From the NCBI RefSeq assembly GCF_014267175.1, contig NZ_JACMTR010000002.1, positions 384,001-448,000 on the forward strand: a DNA stretch of 64,000 nt. The letters run 5' to 3'. Positions 10,281 through 18,893 of this stretch are shown here, piece by piece. The number at the start of each line of letters is the position of its first letter. Position 1 is the stretch's first letter. The notes beneath the pieces were generated by a model. That model had not been told where the DNA came from. It worked only from the letters and a program-made list of their open reading frames with translations, and searched no databases. A program made the position numbers and the translations under genes. This DNA comes from Pseudonocardia sp. C8. Its GTDB lineage: Bacteria > Actinomycetota > Actinomycetes > Mycobacteriales > Pseudonocardiaceae.

Positions 10281-11134
10281 CCGACTCTCCCTCGTGTGCG
10301 GGTCGCGCCTCCCGGGGGCGGGTCGACGAAGATGTCGTAGGCCAGGTCGCCGTTTCCGCCGTACGGCGACAGGTCGGTCGTCCCGGCGTCGCGGAGCACG
10401 TCCACGTCGAGGAAGGTGTTGCCGGTGCACTCGCGCGCCGGCCGCTCGAGGATCGCCACGGCGGCATCGGCGACGATCTCGGGCGAGCGTGACCTCTCCA
10501 TCGCGGCGTCGCCGCCGAGGATGTTCTTCACGGCGTCCGTGGCGATGTAGGTCTCGGGCCACAGGCAGTTGGCGGCGACGCCGTGTTCGGCGAACTCCGC
10601 GGCCCACCCGAGCGTCAGGAGGGTCATGCCGTACTTGGCCACCGTGTACGCCGGGTGAGCGCCGAGCCACGCCGGCGACAGGTTGAGGGGCGGGCTGAGC
10701 GAGAGGACGTGCGGGTTGCTCCCCTTGCGCAGGTGCGGGAGCGCCTTGCTGGTGAGCAGGTACGTGCCGCGCAGCTGGATCGCGGTCATCAGGTCGAACC
10801 GCTTCATGGGCAGCGTGTCGGTGCCGTCGACGGCCAGTGCGGAGGCGTTGTTGACGACGACGTCGATGCCGCCGAACCTCTCCACCGCCTGCTCGACGGC
10901 GCGCTCCACCGAGGCTTCGTCGCGGACGTCGCCCACCACGGGCAGCGCGTTGCCGCCGGCGGCCTCGATCTCGGCTGCGGCGGTGTGGATGGTGCCCGAG
11001 AGCCGCGGGTCGGGCGTGCCGGTCTTCGCCAGCAGGACGACGTCGGCGCCGCGCCGGGCGGCCGCGACCGCGATGGACAGCCCGATGCCGCGGCTGCCGC
11101 CGGACATGAGCAGGGTGCGCCCGGCGAGGCTCAT
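10277..11134 (-). CDS. Short-chain dehydrogenase/reductase (HSDL2-like)
   Basis: A 285-residue SDR with the NAD(P) glycine motif (LLMSGGSRGIGL), the NNA segment (VVVNNASAL), and YTVAKYGM carrying catalytic Tyr and Lys. The usual Ser is in the segment LSLSPPLNL. The long acidic C-terminal tail (FLDVDVLRDAGTTDLSPYGG) is typical of HSDL2-related enzymes. It overlaps both neighbours by 4 bp (ATGA), so it is translationally coupled to the acyl-CoA dehydrogenase and the FAD oxidoreductase. Its probable role is oxidation or reduction of a 3-hydroxy/3-oxo intermediate. Confidence 0.9.
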   Translation of the reverse strand: MSLAGRTLLMSGGSRGIGLSIAVAAARRGADVVLLAKTGTPDPRLSGTIHTAAAEIEAAGGNALPVVGDVRDEASVERAVEQAVERFGGIDVVVNNASALAVDGTDTLPMKRFDLMTAIQLRGTYLLTSKALPHLRKGSNPHVLSLSPPLNLSPAWLGAHPAYTVAKYGMTLLTLGWAAEFAEHGVAANCLWPETYIATDAVKNILGGDAAMERSRSPEIVADAAVAILERPARECTGNTFLDVDVLRDAGTTDLSPYGGNGDLAYDIFVDPPPGGATRTRGRVG

Positions 11135-12363
11135 CCGGTGAGGTCCTTCCCGAAGATGGTGCGGGCGACGACCCACTTGAGGATCTCGTTGGCGCCCTCG
11201 TAGATCTCGCCGATCTTGCTGTCGCGGTAGATCGCCTCGACCGGCCCGGGCGTGCCGTCGGCGCTGAGCTCGCGTGCGAAGCCGAGGCCGCCGAACGCCT
11301 GCACGGCGTCACGGGCCATGTCGACCGCCAGCCGGCTGCCGTAGAACTTCGCCATCGAGGCCTCGGGCTCGGGGAAGGTCTCGCCGGCGTCGCGCCGCAG
11401 GGCCGCCTTGAGGTAGAGGGTGCGCGCGTTCTCGATCTCGGTCGCCCGCTCGGCCATGAGGAACTGCCAGTGCTGGTTGGCGGCCAGCGTGCGGCCGAAC
11501 GCCTCGCGGGTCGAGAGGTGCGCGACCGCGTGGTCGAACGCGGCCTGCGCCATGCCGACGCCCGCGGCCGCGATGCCGACGCGGCCCAGGGTGAGGGTGG
11601 CGAGCGCGTGGCGAAGTCCCTGCCCGTGGTCACCGCCGAGCAGCGCGTCGTCGGTCAGCTCGACGTCGTCGAACCAGACGTCGGCGGTGAGCTGGCCCCG
11701 GTTGCCCATCTTCCGGTCGGGCTCGCCCACGCGAACGCCCGGCAGGGAGGTGTCGACGATGAACATCGACAGCCGGTCCTCGGTGCGGGCGAGCGTGACG
11801 ATGAAGCCGGCGACCGGCGAGTTGGAGATCCAGCGCTTGCGGCCGTTGAGCACCCAGGTGTCGCCGTGCCGGACGGCCACGGTCCGCACGGCCTGCGGGC
11901 TCAGGTCGGAGGAGGCCTCCGGCTCGGTGGTGGCGAAGGCCCCGACCAGGCTGCCCTTGGCCACTGGTCGCAGCCAACGCTGCTGCTGGGCCTCGGTGCC
12001 GTGCGTGAGCACGTTGCCGGCGAGGATGCAGTGCACGTCGAAGACCGCCGCGACGCTGCTGGAGTGGTAGGCGAGCTCCTCGATCGCGACCGCGGTGGCG
12101 GTGACCGGGTGGGCCAGCCCGTCGCCGCCCACCTCGGCGGCGAAGGGCACGCGGAAGAGGCCCGCGGTGGCGAGGCCGTCGAAGACGTCGCGGGGGAAGC
12201 CGTCGACGCGCTCGTCGCCGTTCGCGATCCGGCGGGCCGCCGGCGCCACCACGTCGGCGGCGATCTTCCGCGCCCGCTCCCGGACCTCGACGGTCTCGGC
12301 GGGGGACAGCAGGTCGTGGTAGAGCCGATCGGCCTGACGCGTGGGGGTTCGTGCGTGGGACAT
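11131..12363 (-). CDS. Acyl-CoA dehydrogenase
   Basis: A 410-residue flavoprotein with a full acyl-CoA dehydrogenase fold: N-terminal helical domain, FAD-binding FATTEPEASSDLS and WVLNGRKRWISNSPVA in the middle, and the C-terminal QAFGGLGFARE...YRDSKIGEIYEGANEI region. The GANEI segment near the C-terminus lies where many family members place the catalytic base (YEG[TA]NEI). It introduces an alpha,beta double bond in an acyl-CoA. It lies 20 nt after the amine oxidase stop and overlaps the SDR start. Confidence 0.94.
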   Translation of the reverse strand: MSHARTPTRQADRLYHDLLSPAETVEVRERARKIAADVVAPAARRIANGDERVDGFPRDVFDGLATAGLFRVPFAAEVGGDGLAHPVTATAVAIEELAYHSSSVAAVFDVHCILAGNVLTHGTEAQQQRWLRPVAKGSLVGAFATTEPEASSDLSPQAVRTVAVRHGDTWVLNGRKRWISNSPVAGFIVTLARTEDRLSMFIVDTSLPGVRVGEPDRKMGNRGQLTADVWFDDVELTDDALLGGDHGQGLRHALATLTLGRVGIAAAGVGMAQAAFDHAVAHLSTREAFGRTLAANQHWQFLMAERATEIENARTLYLKAALRRDAGETFPEPEASMAKFYGSRLAVDMARDAVQAFGGLGFARELSADGTPGPVEAIYRDSKIGEIYEGANEILKWVVARTIFGKDLTG

Positions 12364-12383
12364 GGGGACCTTTCGTCGAGGGA

Positions 12384-13742
12384 TCAGGTGTCCAGGCCGG
12401 CCAGGACGCGGTGGGCGGCCTGCTCACCGGAGGCCGCGGCGTCGGCGAGCGAGGGCATGTCGAGCTGGTAGTCGCCGGCGAGGTGGACGGGTCCGAGTGG
12501 GGTGCGCAGTGTCGGCAGGGTGGCGCGGCCACCGGGGGCCCAGAACGGCACCACCCGAGGGTGGCGGCGGAGGATGCCGTTGTCGAGCTTCCCGTCGAGC
12601 TCGGGGTAGAGCCCGAGGAGGTCGGCGGTGAAGCGGGCGACGATCTCCTCGTCGGTGAGCCGGAACAGCTCGTCCGCCTCGGCTCCGCCGGCGAAGCAGG
12701 CCAGCGCTCCACCGGGCTTGCGCGGGCCGCCTCGCCGCAGCGCTGCCGCGTGGTTGAACACCGCCTGGAACGACAGCCCGGGGGTGGACACCGCGAGGTG
12801 GTCGTCCCACCGCTGGGGGCCGTCCTCGCGGGTGAAGAAGCCGACCACGACGTAGCGGCCGTAGCGGATCGCCTCGAACGCCTTCCGGTGCTCGGGCGGC
12901 AGGCCCGGCATGATCCTCAGAGCGATGTCGGCGGGCACCGCCACGATCGCCCGGCGGGCCGTCAGGCGGGCAGGGCCGTCCGCGTCCGCGTAGTCGACGA
13001 CGACGCCGTCGGCGGTCCACTCCAGGGTGGTCACCGGTGAGTTCAGCCGGATGCGGTCGCCGAGGTCCTCGGCCAGGACGTCGGTGAGGGTCTGGTTGCC
13101 GCCCTCGGGCAGGGTCAGGTTGGGCACCTTCTCCGGGTCCGTCAGCAGGATGCCCATGGAGATGACGAACTGCGTGGCGGCCGTCTCCTCCGGCTCGCAC
13201 CCCATCCACTGGCCGGACCAGGACCGGACCATGTCGCGGGCGAGCTCGGACGACACCCCGCGCAGCACGAAGTCGGCGCGACGGTGGTCGAGCCTCGCGC
13301 GCACCGACCGCGCGAGCCGGTTCTCCGGGTTCATCTCCAGGAACGGCACGTTCGCGAGGATGCGGGTCCCGACCGCCGCCAGGCCCAGCCGATCGCGCCA
13401 CGTCATCGCCGACCGGAACATGAGGCCGAACGGGTTGGAGGTGTCGACCTGCTTCCCGCCGAGCGAGAGGGCGACGGACTTCCCCTCCAGCGTCCCCAGG
13501 GGCACCTGGTGCCGGTGCAACGCATCGATCAACGGCCCCGTGCCCTCGGTGAACTGGGTGCCGAGGTTGATCCAGTAATCGCCCTGGCGAACCGAGTCCA
13601 CGCGTCCCCCGGACCGGCCGGACGCCTCCAGCACGACGACGTCCCGGCCGGCGAGGGTGGTCGCGGCTATCAGGCCGGCCATCCCTGCGCCGACCACGAC
13701 GACCTCGCAGGTCTCCTCGCGGATGCCGGATGGTGTGGACAT
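12384..13742 (-). CDS. Flavin-containing amine oxidase
   Basis: A 452-residue MAO-type flavoprotein: dinucleotide-binding VVVVGAGMAGLIAATTLAGRDVVVLEASGRSGGR at the N-terminus, central SWSGQWMGCEPEETAATQF, and the C-terminal FAD motif GPVHLAGDYQLDMPSLADAAASGEQAA. This family oxidises primary or secondary amines to imines, which hydrolyse to ketone or aldehyde plus ammonia; cyclohexylamine oxidase belongs to it. The start at ATG 13742 has GGGAG upstream; the longer frame from 13787 is not preferred. Its place between a Baeyer-Villiger monooxygenase and an acyl-CoA dehydrogenase suggests it makes the ketone the monooxygenase uses. Confidence 0.88.
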   Translation of the reverse strand: MSTPSGIREETCEVVVVGAGMAGLIAATTLAGRDVVVLEASGRSGGRVDSVRQGDYWINLGTQFTEGTGPLIDALHRHQVPLGTLEGKSVALSLGGKQVDTSNPFGLMFRSAMTWRDRLGLAAVGTRILANVPFLEMNPENRLARSVRARLDHRRADFVLRGVSSELARDMVRSWSGQWMGCEPEETAATQFVISMGILLTDPEKVPNLTLPEGGNQTLTDVLAEDLGDRIRLNSPVTTLEWTADGVVVDYADADGPARLTARRAIVAVPADIALRIMPGLPPEHRKAFEAIRYGRYVVVGFFTREDGPQRWDDHLAVSTPGLSFQAVFNHAAALRRGGPRKPGGALACFAGGAEADELFRLTDEEIVARFTADLLGLYPELDGKLDNGILRRHPRVVPFWAPGGRATLPTLRTPLGPVHLAGDYQLDMPSLADAAASGEQAAHRVLAGLDT

Positions 13743-13841
13743 GTCGGGCCTACTCCCGTTCCTCGGCGATCCGCGCGGGAACGACACCCGTTCCGCGCGC
13801 CCTGGTGGCGACGATGGGCTCGTACCGCTGGTGGACGACCT

Positions 13842-15563
13842 TCATCCGCCGACGACGGTGGCGACCTCCGCGTGCACCTCCCCGGACGCCGTGGCGATGT
13901 CGGTGTGGTCGACCTCCTCGTCGATGCGGCCGATGCGCGGCGCGACGGCCCGTCCGTCGAGGGCGACGCCGGGGTAACCGCGCCGGGCGATCTCCTCGCA
14001 GATGCGGCGGTAATGGCCGACGCCGCCGACATAGCCCATGAAGGTCGTCGGCTTGCCGGCGACGTTGGACCCGCGGTACCAGGAGTCGGTGGCGGCGTAC
14101 AACGTCTGGCCGACCGTCCGCTCGGTGATCTCCACCCAGTCGTCCTGGGCCTCGGGGGTGGTCTCGATGACATCGTGACCGGTTGCGCGGGCGTGGGCGA
14201 TCAGGTCGGCGATCCAGTCCACGGCCTGCTCGATGGTCATGACGACGTTGCTGGCGAGCGCGGGGCTCTGCGGGCCGGCGATCATGAAGAAGTTGGGGAA
14301 CCCGGCGGTCATCAGGCCGAGGAACGTCCGGGGTCCCTGAGCCCAGACGTCCTGCAGCCGGCCGTGGTCGGGCGTGGTGACGTTCAGCCCGAAGAGCGGG
14401 CCGGTGAAGGCGTCGAAGCCGATCGCGAGCACGATGGCGTCGACCTCGTAGGTGCCGCCCTCGGTGACGATGCCGGTCTCGGTCATCGTGGTGAGCGGCT
14501 CCTCGCGCAGCGAGACCAGCGAGACGTTCGGGCGGTTGAACGTCTCGTAGTAGTCGGTGCCGAAACAGCTCCGCTTGGCGCCGAGCGGGAAGCGGGGCTC
14601 CAGCAGGGTCGCGGTCCGCTGGTCGTGCACGATCTCGTGGATCTTCCCGCGGAAGAACTCGGCGGCCGTCTCGTTGGCCTCGAGGTCGAACAGCAGGTCG
14701 GCGAACTCGGCTCCGACCCCCAGGAAACCGCTCCTCTCGTACGCCGCCTCGTAGCGACGGCGGCGCTCCTCGTCGTCGACGTCGAACGCCCGGTCGGTCA
14801 CCGGTCGGTCCGGGATCCCGCCGGGGGAGTACCGGCACTCCTCGCGGATGTCCGGGTACCTGCTCTTGACCTCGTCGACGACCTCGGGAGCCAACGGGGC
14901 GTTGCGCGCCGGGAAGACGTAGTTGGGGGTCCGCTGGAAGACCGTGAGGTGGTCGGCCACCTCGGCGATCAACGGGATGCACTGCACCCCCGACGATCCG
15001 GTCCCGATCACGGCGACGCGCTTGCCGGTGAGGTCGTCCAGCGAGATGTTCCACCGGCTCGTCGACACGGTCGTTCCGGTGAAGTTCTCCAGGCCGGGAA
15101 CGTCGACCTCCTTGGGTGTCGACAGGCCGCCCGAGCCGGCCAGCAGGTAGCGACCGCGCCGGGTCTCACCGGAGTCGAGCGTCAGTTCCCAGACCTGCTC
15201 GTCCGGGAGCCAGGTCGAGGCCACCACGGTGCTGGTGAACCGGAAGTACCGACGGAGGTCGAAGCGGTCGGCGACGTGGTTGATGTAGCGGAGGATCTCG
15301 GCCTGGGGCGCGAAGCGCTCGCTCCAGGTCCATTCCTTCTGGAGCTCCTCGCTGAACGAGTACGAGTAGTAGATGCTCTCGACGTCGCAGCGCGCGCCCG
15401 GGTAGGTGTTCCAGTACCAGGTGCCACCGACGTCCGGGGCCTTCTCGAAGCCTGCGAACGTCCAACCTCGCTCGCGAGCCTGGTAGGCGGTGTACAGGCC
15501 GGAGAAGCCGGCCCCGACGCACAGAACGTCGACGACTTCGCGGGGTGAGTTCGGGTCGGTCAT
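13842..15563 (-). CDS. Baeyer-Villiger-type flavin monooxygenase with altered fingerprint
   Basis: A 573-residue class B flavin monooxygenase. It has two Rossmann motifs (LCVGAGFSGLYTAYQARERG near residue 14; VAVIGTGSSGVQCI near 182) and the first BVMO fingerprint GGTWYWNTYPGARCD (46-60). The second fingerprint, normally FxGxxxHxxxW, reads FTGTTVSTSRW (161-171), with Ser167 where His is expected. Such enzymes insert oxygen next to a ketone to give an ester or lactone with NADPH. It is the first gene of the minus-strand operon, behind a strong promoter and operator-like motif, with the esterase gene just upstream. The changed fingerprint leaves room for another flavin oxygenase activity. Confidence 0.87.
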   Translation of the reverse strand: MTDPNSPREVVDVLCVGAGFSGLYTAYQARERGWTFAGFEKAPDVGGTWYWNTYPGARCDVESIYYSYSFSEELQKEWTWSERFAPQAEILRYINHVADRFDLRRYFRFTSTVVASTWLPDEQVWELTLDSGETRRGRYLLAGSGGLSTPKEVDVPGLENFTGTTVSTSRWNISLDDLTGKRVAVIGTGSSGVQCIPLIAEVADHLTVFQRTPNYVFPARNAPLAPEVVDEVKSRYPDIREECRYSPGGIPDRPVTDRAFDVDDEERRRRYEAAYERSGFLGVGAEFADLLFDLEANETAAEFFRGKIHEIVHDQRTATLLEPRFPLGAKRSCFGTDYYETFNRPNVSLVSLREEPLTTMTETGIVTEGGTYEVDAIVLAIGFDAFTGPLFGLNVTTPDHGRLQDVWAQGPRTFLGLMTAGFPNFFMIAGPQSPALASNVVMTIEQAVDWIADLIAHARATGHDVIETTPEAQDDWVEITERTVGQTLYAATDSWYRGSNVAGKPTTFMGYVGGVGHYRRICEEIARRGYPGVALDGRAVAPRIGRIDEEVDHTDIATASGEVHAEVATVVGG

Positions 15564-15608
15564 GTCCCTGCCTTCTCGTCTCGCTTCGTCGAGGTGAGCG
15601 CCCGATCT

Positions 15609-15668
15609 CTTGATCAGACGACTGAGGCGAATGACTAAGAAGGTATCCCCGGATGTGACCTGCGTCAA
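15609..15668 (-). promoter_or_regulatory. Promoter and operator of the monooxygenase operon
   Basis: On the minus strand a -35 TTGACG (15668-15663), a 17-nt spacer and a -10 TACCTT (15645-15640) lie about 80-105 nt upstream of the monooxygenase start. Immediately downstream of the -10 is an operator-like stretch. Read on the plus strand it has CTTGATCA (15609), CTGAG (15622) and CTAAG (15635) spaced exactly 13 bp apart, containing the near-palindrome TCAGACGACTGA (15614-15625). The same motif recurs upstream of the SCP2/ligase operon and the PhyH operon. A TetR-type repressor site is inferred. Confidence 0.6.
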
Positions 15669-15705
15669 TGCCTCAGTGGTGATCAGCTGGGAGGGCCGCC
15701 GTCGT

Positions 15706-16671
15706 CTACCGGCCGATGGCCCGGAGGTACCGGACCACGTCGGTGATCGCCGCCTCGGTCTTCGCGAAGGTGCCGATCTCGGTGAAGAAGCCGTGGAAGA
15801 CGCCCAGGTGCCGGACCGAGGTGACGGGGACACCGTCGTGGCGCAGGCGGTCGGCATAGGCTTCGGCGTCGTCCCGCACGGGGTCGACCTCGGCGGTGAG
15901 GATCAGAGCCGGCGGCAGGCCGCGCAGGGACCTGGCGTTGAGGGGTGCTGCGTACTCGTCGCTGCCGGGCTGGTGACCGGTGCCCACGTACTGCTCCCAG
16001 AGCCAGCGCGCGTCCGCCGCGGTCAGCAACGGGGCATCGGCGAACTCGCGCCACGACGGTGTCGAGAACTGGTCGTCGACCGCCGGGTAGACCAGGACCT
16101 GGGCGACCGGCAACGGACGTCCGTGGTTCCGGCGGTGCAGGCAGATGGCGGCGGCGAGGTTGCCGCCGGCGGAGTCGCCGCCGACGGCGATCCTGCCCGC
16201 GTCGATCCCCAGGTCGCCTGCCGACCGGCGGAGCCAGGCGAGCGCGTCGAGCGCGTCCTCGAGCGCTGCCGGGTAGGGGTGCTCCGGTGCGAGCCGGTAC
16301 TCCAGGGACAGCACGTCCCAGCCCGAACGAGTGGCGAGGGCGCGGCAGGCCTCGTCCACCCCGTCGAGGGTCCCGAGCACGAAACCGCCCCCGTGCAGGT
16401 ACAGGAGGGCGGGTCTCGGGATCGCGCCGGCCGGTTCCCGCGCGTGGTAGCGCCGCACGCGGAGCCCTCCGGCGCGGGTCGGGACGACGAGCTCCTCCAC
16501 CCGGCGCAGTGGGGTGAGGGGGCGATCGGACGGTGGGGTCGCCAGGAGCTCCCGAGCCCGTGCGGCACCCAGTTCACGAACGGGAACGGGCATCGACCCG
16601 GCGATCAGCTGTGCGACCTGCAGGGCGTCGCTGTCGAGGCGGTCCCAGCAGCGCGGGACGGGTGCGGTCAT
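15706..16671 (-). CDS. Alpha/beta hydrolase, HSL-family esterase/lactonase
   Basis: A 321-residue hormone-sensitive-lipase-type hydrolase. It has the oxyanion HGGGFVLG, the nucleophile elbow GGDSAGGN, the Asp context AEVDPVRDDAEAYADRL and the catalytic His in HLGVFHGFF. In cycloalkanone pathways this enzyme class hydrolyses the lactone made by the Baeyer-Villiger enzyme. It lies upstream of the monooxygenase on the same strand but is separated by a promoter. Start ATG 16671. It is divergent from the SCP2/glutamine-synthetase-like operon, sharing the 16672-16844 regulatory region. Confidence 0.92.
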   Translation of the reverse strand: MTAPVPRCWDRLDSDALQVAQLIAGSMPVPVRELGAARARELLATPPSDRPLTPLRRVEELVVPTRAGGLRVRRYHAREPAGAIPRPALLYLHGGGFVLGTLDGVDEACRALATRSGWDVLSLEYRLAPEHPYPAALEDALDALAWLRRSAGDLGIDAGRIAVGGDSAGGNLAAAICLHRRNHGRPLPVAQVLVYPAVDDQFSTPSWREFADAPLLTAADARWLWEQYVGTGHQPGSDEYAAPLNARSLRGLPPALILTAEVDPVRDDAEAYADRLRHDGVPVTSVRHLGVFHGFFTEIGTFAKTEAAITDVVRYLRAIGR

Positions 16672-16707
16672 GTGCGGGCGCCTTTCGGGGTGGTTCCGCG
16701 TCAGGTG

Positions 16708-16767
16708 TTGACACGGTGTGACCTGGGCCGCACTATCATAGTCATGCGTTTGAGTCAGTCGACTAAG
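16708..16767 (+). promoter_or_regulatory. Promoter and operator of the plus-strand amine operon
   Basis: TTGACA (16708-16713), a 17-nt spacer and CACTAT (16731-16736) form a plausible plus-strand promoter about 110 nt before the SCP2-like gene. A TATGAT on the opposite strand (16733-16738) could serve the divergent esterase. Directly downstream lies TTGAGTCAGTCGACTAAG (16750-16767), containing the near-palindrome TCAGTCGACTAA (16755-16766), matching the motif at the monooxygenase promoter. Its position after the -10 suggests repression by a local regulator. Confidence 0.6.
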
Positions 16768-16844
16768 AAGCGCCCGGGGCCACTGACAACGAGGTGTGGC
16801 GCCACCGTGTCGCGCGAAGGCGCGCAAGCCGAAAGGACCGAACG

Positions 16845-17507
16845 ATGACCGAGACCATGACGGCCGCCGCGCCGACGTCCGCCGGTGCTGCGGACGTCGA
16901 CGTCCGGATCGAGGACGATGCGACACCCCTCGTTCGGTTGCTCGGCCGCACGCTGCGTGACGCCGTCCGCGCCGGACATGCGCTCGAGACCCTGACCAGG
17001 TCGAGCGGCGCGGTCGCCGTGCGCTCCCACGACACCCCGCAGGCCGCGACCATCCGCTTCGGCGAGACCGGCGTCGACATCTCGGACGGGGTCCTGGTCG
17101 AGCCGGATGCCGTGGTCACGGTCGACCTCCACGCACGCTTCGCGTCGACCACGGAGCCTGACGGTGACGCCGATCTGGCCGCAGGAGTCCTGCATGCGCT
17201 CACCCCGCCGGTGCCCTGGTGGCGCGAGGCGGCCCAGCGGTTCTGGGACCTGACCCGGACGCTGCCCGGCATGCCCGAGACGCTCGTCGTCGTCACCGAG
17301 GGGCCGGAGGGCGTCGAGCAGCTCGTCCTCGGCGAGGGGCCCTCGCAGTACCTGGTCGCCTCGGACCCCGACTCGCTCGCGGGCATCTTCTCCGGCGCCG
17401 ACGACCTCTTCGCAGTTCTGTCCTCCGGTGCGCTGGGCCTCCAGGGCACCCTCTCCCAGCTGTCGGTCATGACCGGCGCCTCCTGGAAGGTTCGCTTCGA
17501 TGCCTGA
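16845..17507 (+). CDS. SCP2-like protein of unknown function
   Basis: A 220-residue soluble protein that I only partly recognise. The second half (SDPDSLAGIFSGADDLFAVLSSGALGLQGTLSQLSVMTG) has the pattern of SCP2 sterol-transfer-like domains; the first half (IRFGETGVDISDGVLVEPDAVVTVDLHARF) could be a second, degenerate copy. The ATG at 16845 has GAAAGGA upstream; an earlier in-frame ATG at 16794 would run through the leader. The stop overlaps the ligase gene by 8 bp, so the two are coupled. It may bind a hydrophobic substrate or intermediate; this is inference. Confidence 0.7.
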   Translation: MTETMTAAAPTSAGAADVDVRIEDDATPLVRLLGRTLRDAVRAGHALETLTRSSGAVAVRSHDTPQAATIRFGETGVDISDGVLVEPDAVVTVDLHARFASTTEPDGDADLAAGVLHALTPPVPWWREAAQRFWDLTRTLPGMPETLVVVTEGPEGVEQLVLGEGPSQYLVASDPDSLAGIFSGADDLFAVLSSGALGLQGTLSQLSVMTGASWKVRFDA

Positions 17508-18870
17508 ACCCACCACCGTCACGAGCACCCCCGGCGGACGCTCCGTCAGGCTCGAGGCGACGAACCCCGAGGGGTGCTTCCTCGGCAAGAACGTGTCGCA
17601 GAAGAAGTTCGAGTCCGGTAACGCCGACGCCGGGTTCCCCGGGTTTCCCTTCGCCGACCTTCTCTTCGGGCTCGACCTCGGCAACGCCCCCGTCCTCGGA
17701 GCGCCCTACCCCGCCTGGCGCGGACACCTCGACGACGTCTACCTGCGCCCCGACATGTCGACCCTCGTCGAGTGGGAGCCCGGCCTGGACTCGGTGATCG
17801 GCGACTACTGGCTCAAGGACGGCACACCGGTGCCGCTGTGTCCGCGCAACCTGGTCCGCAAGATGGTCGAGCGCCTCGCCGCGCACGGATACACCGCGAC
17901 CGTGGCCGTCGAGATCGAGGCCACCGTCTTCGAGGAGTCCATCCACGAGGCCCGTGCCCGCGGATACCGGGACCTCACGCCACTGGGCGGCACGGCGGGG
18001 ACGGCCTACCACCTCGCCAAGTCCAAGGACTGGGTCTCCTACATGAAGGCCGTGGCCCACCGCCTCGACGAGGTCGGCATCGAGTGGGACGCGTGGAGCG
18101 ACGAGGACGCCGCGGGTCAGATCGAGCTCAACCTCGCGATGGGTGACCCGATCAAGGTCGGCGACGACTGGGCGCGCACGCGCCAGGTGATGCGCGAAGT
18201 GGCCTTCGAGCTCGGGCACAGCGTGACGTTCATGGCCAAGCCCACCGCCGGCTACGGGCAGGCCTCCCACATCAACATCTCGCTGCAACGCGACGGGGCC
18301 AACGCCTTCCACGCCGAGCACGGCCCCTCGGAGACGATGCTGCACGCCATCGGCGGGCTGCTGGCGACGCTCGCGGGCACCACCTCGATCGTGCTGCCGC
18401 AGATCACCTCCTACCGGCGGCTGGTGGACCTCAGCGGCCCGCCGGTCACCATCAGCTGGGGGATCAGCAACAAGACCACCGCGGTGCGTGCGGTCGTCGG
18501 CCACCCGAAGTACTCGCGTCTGGAGTACCGCCTCCCCGGCGCGGACGCCAACCTCTACCTCGCGCTGGCCGGTGTGCTCGCCGGGATCATCGCGGGCCTC
18601 GAGCACAAGATCGATCCGCCGGAGCCGGTCAGCGACATGGCGTGGTGCATGCCGCCCGGCCTCGGGATCGAGCGCATCCCCGACAGCATCACGAAGGCGG
18701 CGGCGGCCCTGGACGCCGACCCGCTGCTGCGGGAACTTCTCGGTGACGAGTTCGTCGACTGCTGGATCGCCTCGCGCAAGTGGGAGTGGATGCAGTTCCA
18801 CACCGCCGGGGGCGACCGGTACGCCGAGCTCTCCGAGTGGGAGTCGGCCCGCTACTTCGAGCTGCCGTGA
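17500..18870 (+). CDS. Glutamine-synthetase-like gamma-glutamyl-amine ligase
   Basis: A 456-residue member of the glutamine synthetase superfamily. Catalytic-domain signatures are present: metal-binding VAVEIEATVF, KPTAGYGQASHINISL in place of the usual GxGxHxH, and YSRLEYRLPGADANLYLALAGVLAG carrying the conserved Arg/Glu. The start has GGAAGG 9 nt upstream. Relatives used in amine catabolism (gamma-glutamylanilide, gamma-glutamylisopropylamide and gamma-glutamylpolyamine synthetases) join an amine to glutamate with ATP. The very next gene encodes an amidotransferase-like hydrolase, the usual partner in such pathways, which favours an amine ligase over true ammonia assimilation. Confidence 0.87.
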   Translation: MPEPTTVTSTPGGRSVRLEATNPEGCFLGKNVSQKKFESGNADAGFPGFPFADLLFGLDLGNAPVLGAPYPAWRGHLDDVYLRPDMSTLVEWEPGLDSVIGDYWLKDGTPVPLCPRNLVRKMVERLAAHGYTATVAVEIEATVFEESIHEARARGYRDLTPLGGTAGTAYHLAKSKDWVSYMKAVAHRLDEVGIEWDAWSDEDAAGQIELNLAMGDPIKVGDDWARTRQVMREVAFELGHSVTFMAKPTAGYGQASHINISLQRDGANAFHAEHGPSETMLHAIGGLLATLAGTTSIVLPQITSYRRLVDLSGPPVTISWGISNKTTAVRAVVGHPKYSRLEYRLPGADANLYLALAGVLAGIIAGLEHKIDPPEPVSDMAWCMPPGLGIERIPDSITKAAAALDADPLLRELLGDEFVDCWIASRKWEWMQFHTAGGDRYAELSEWESARYFELP

Positions 18871-18893
18871 CGGCCGGTGCGGAGGGCGTTCCG

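Noticed and set aside
13284..15548. 754-codon plus-strand open frame
   Set aside because: Shadow of the Baeyer-Villiger monooxygenase and amine oxidase genes.
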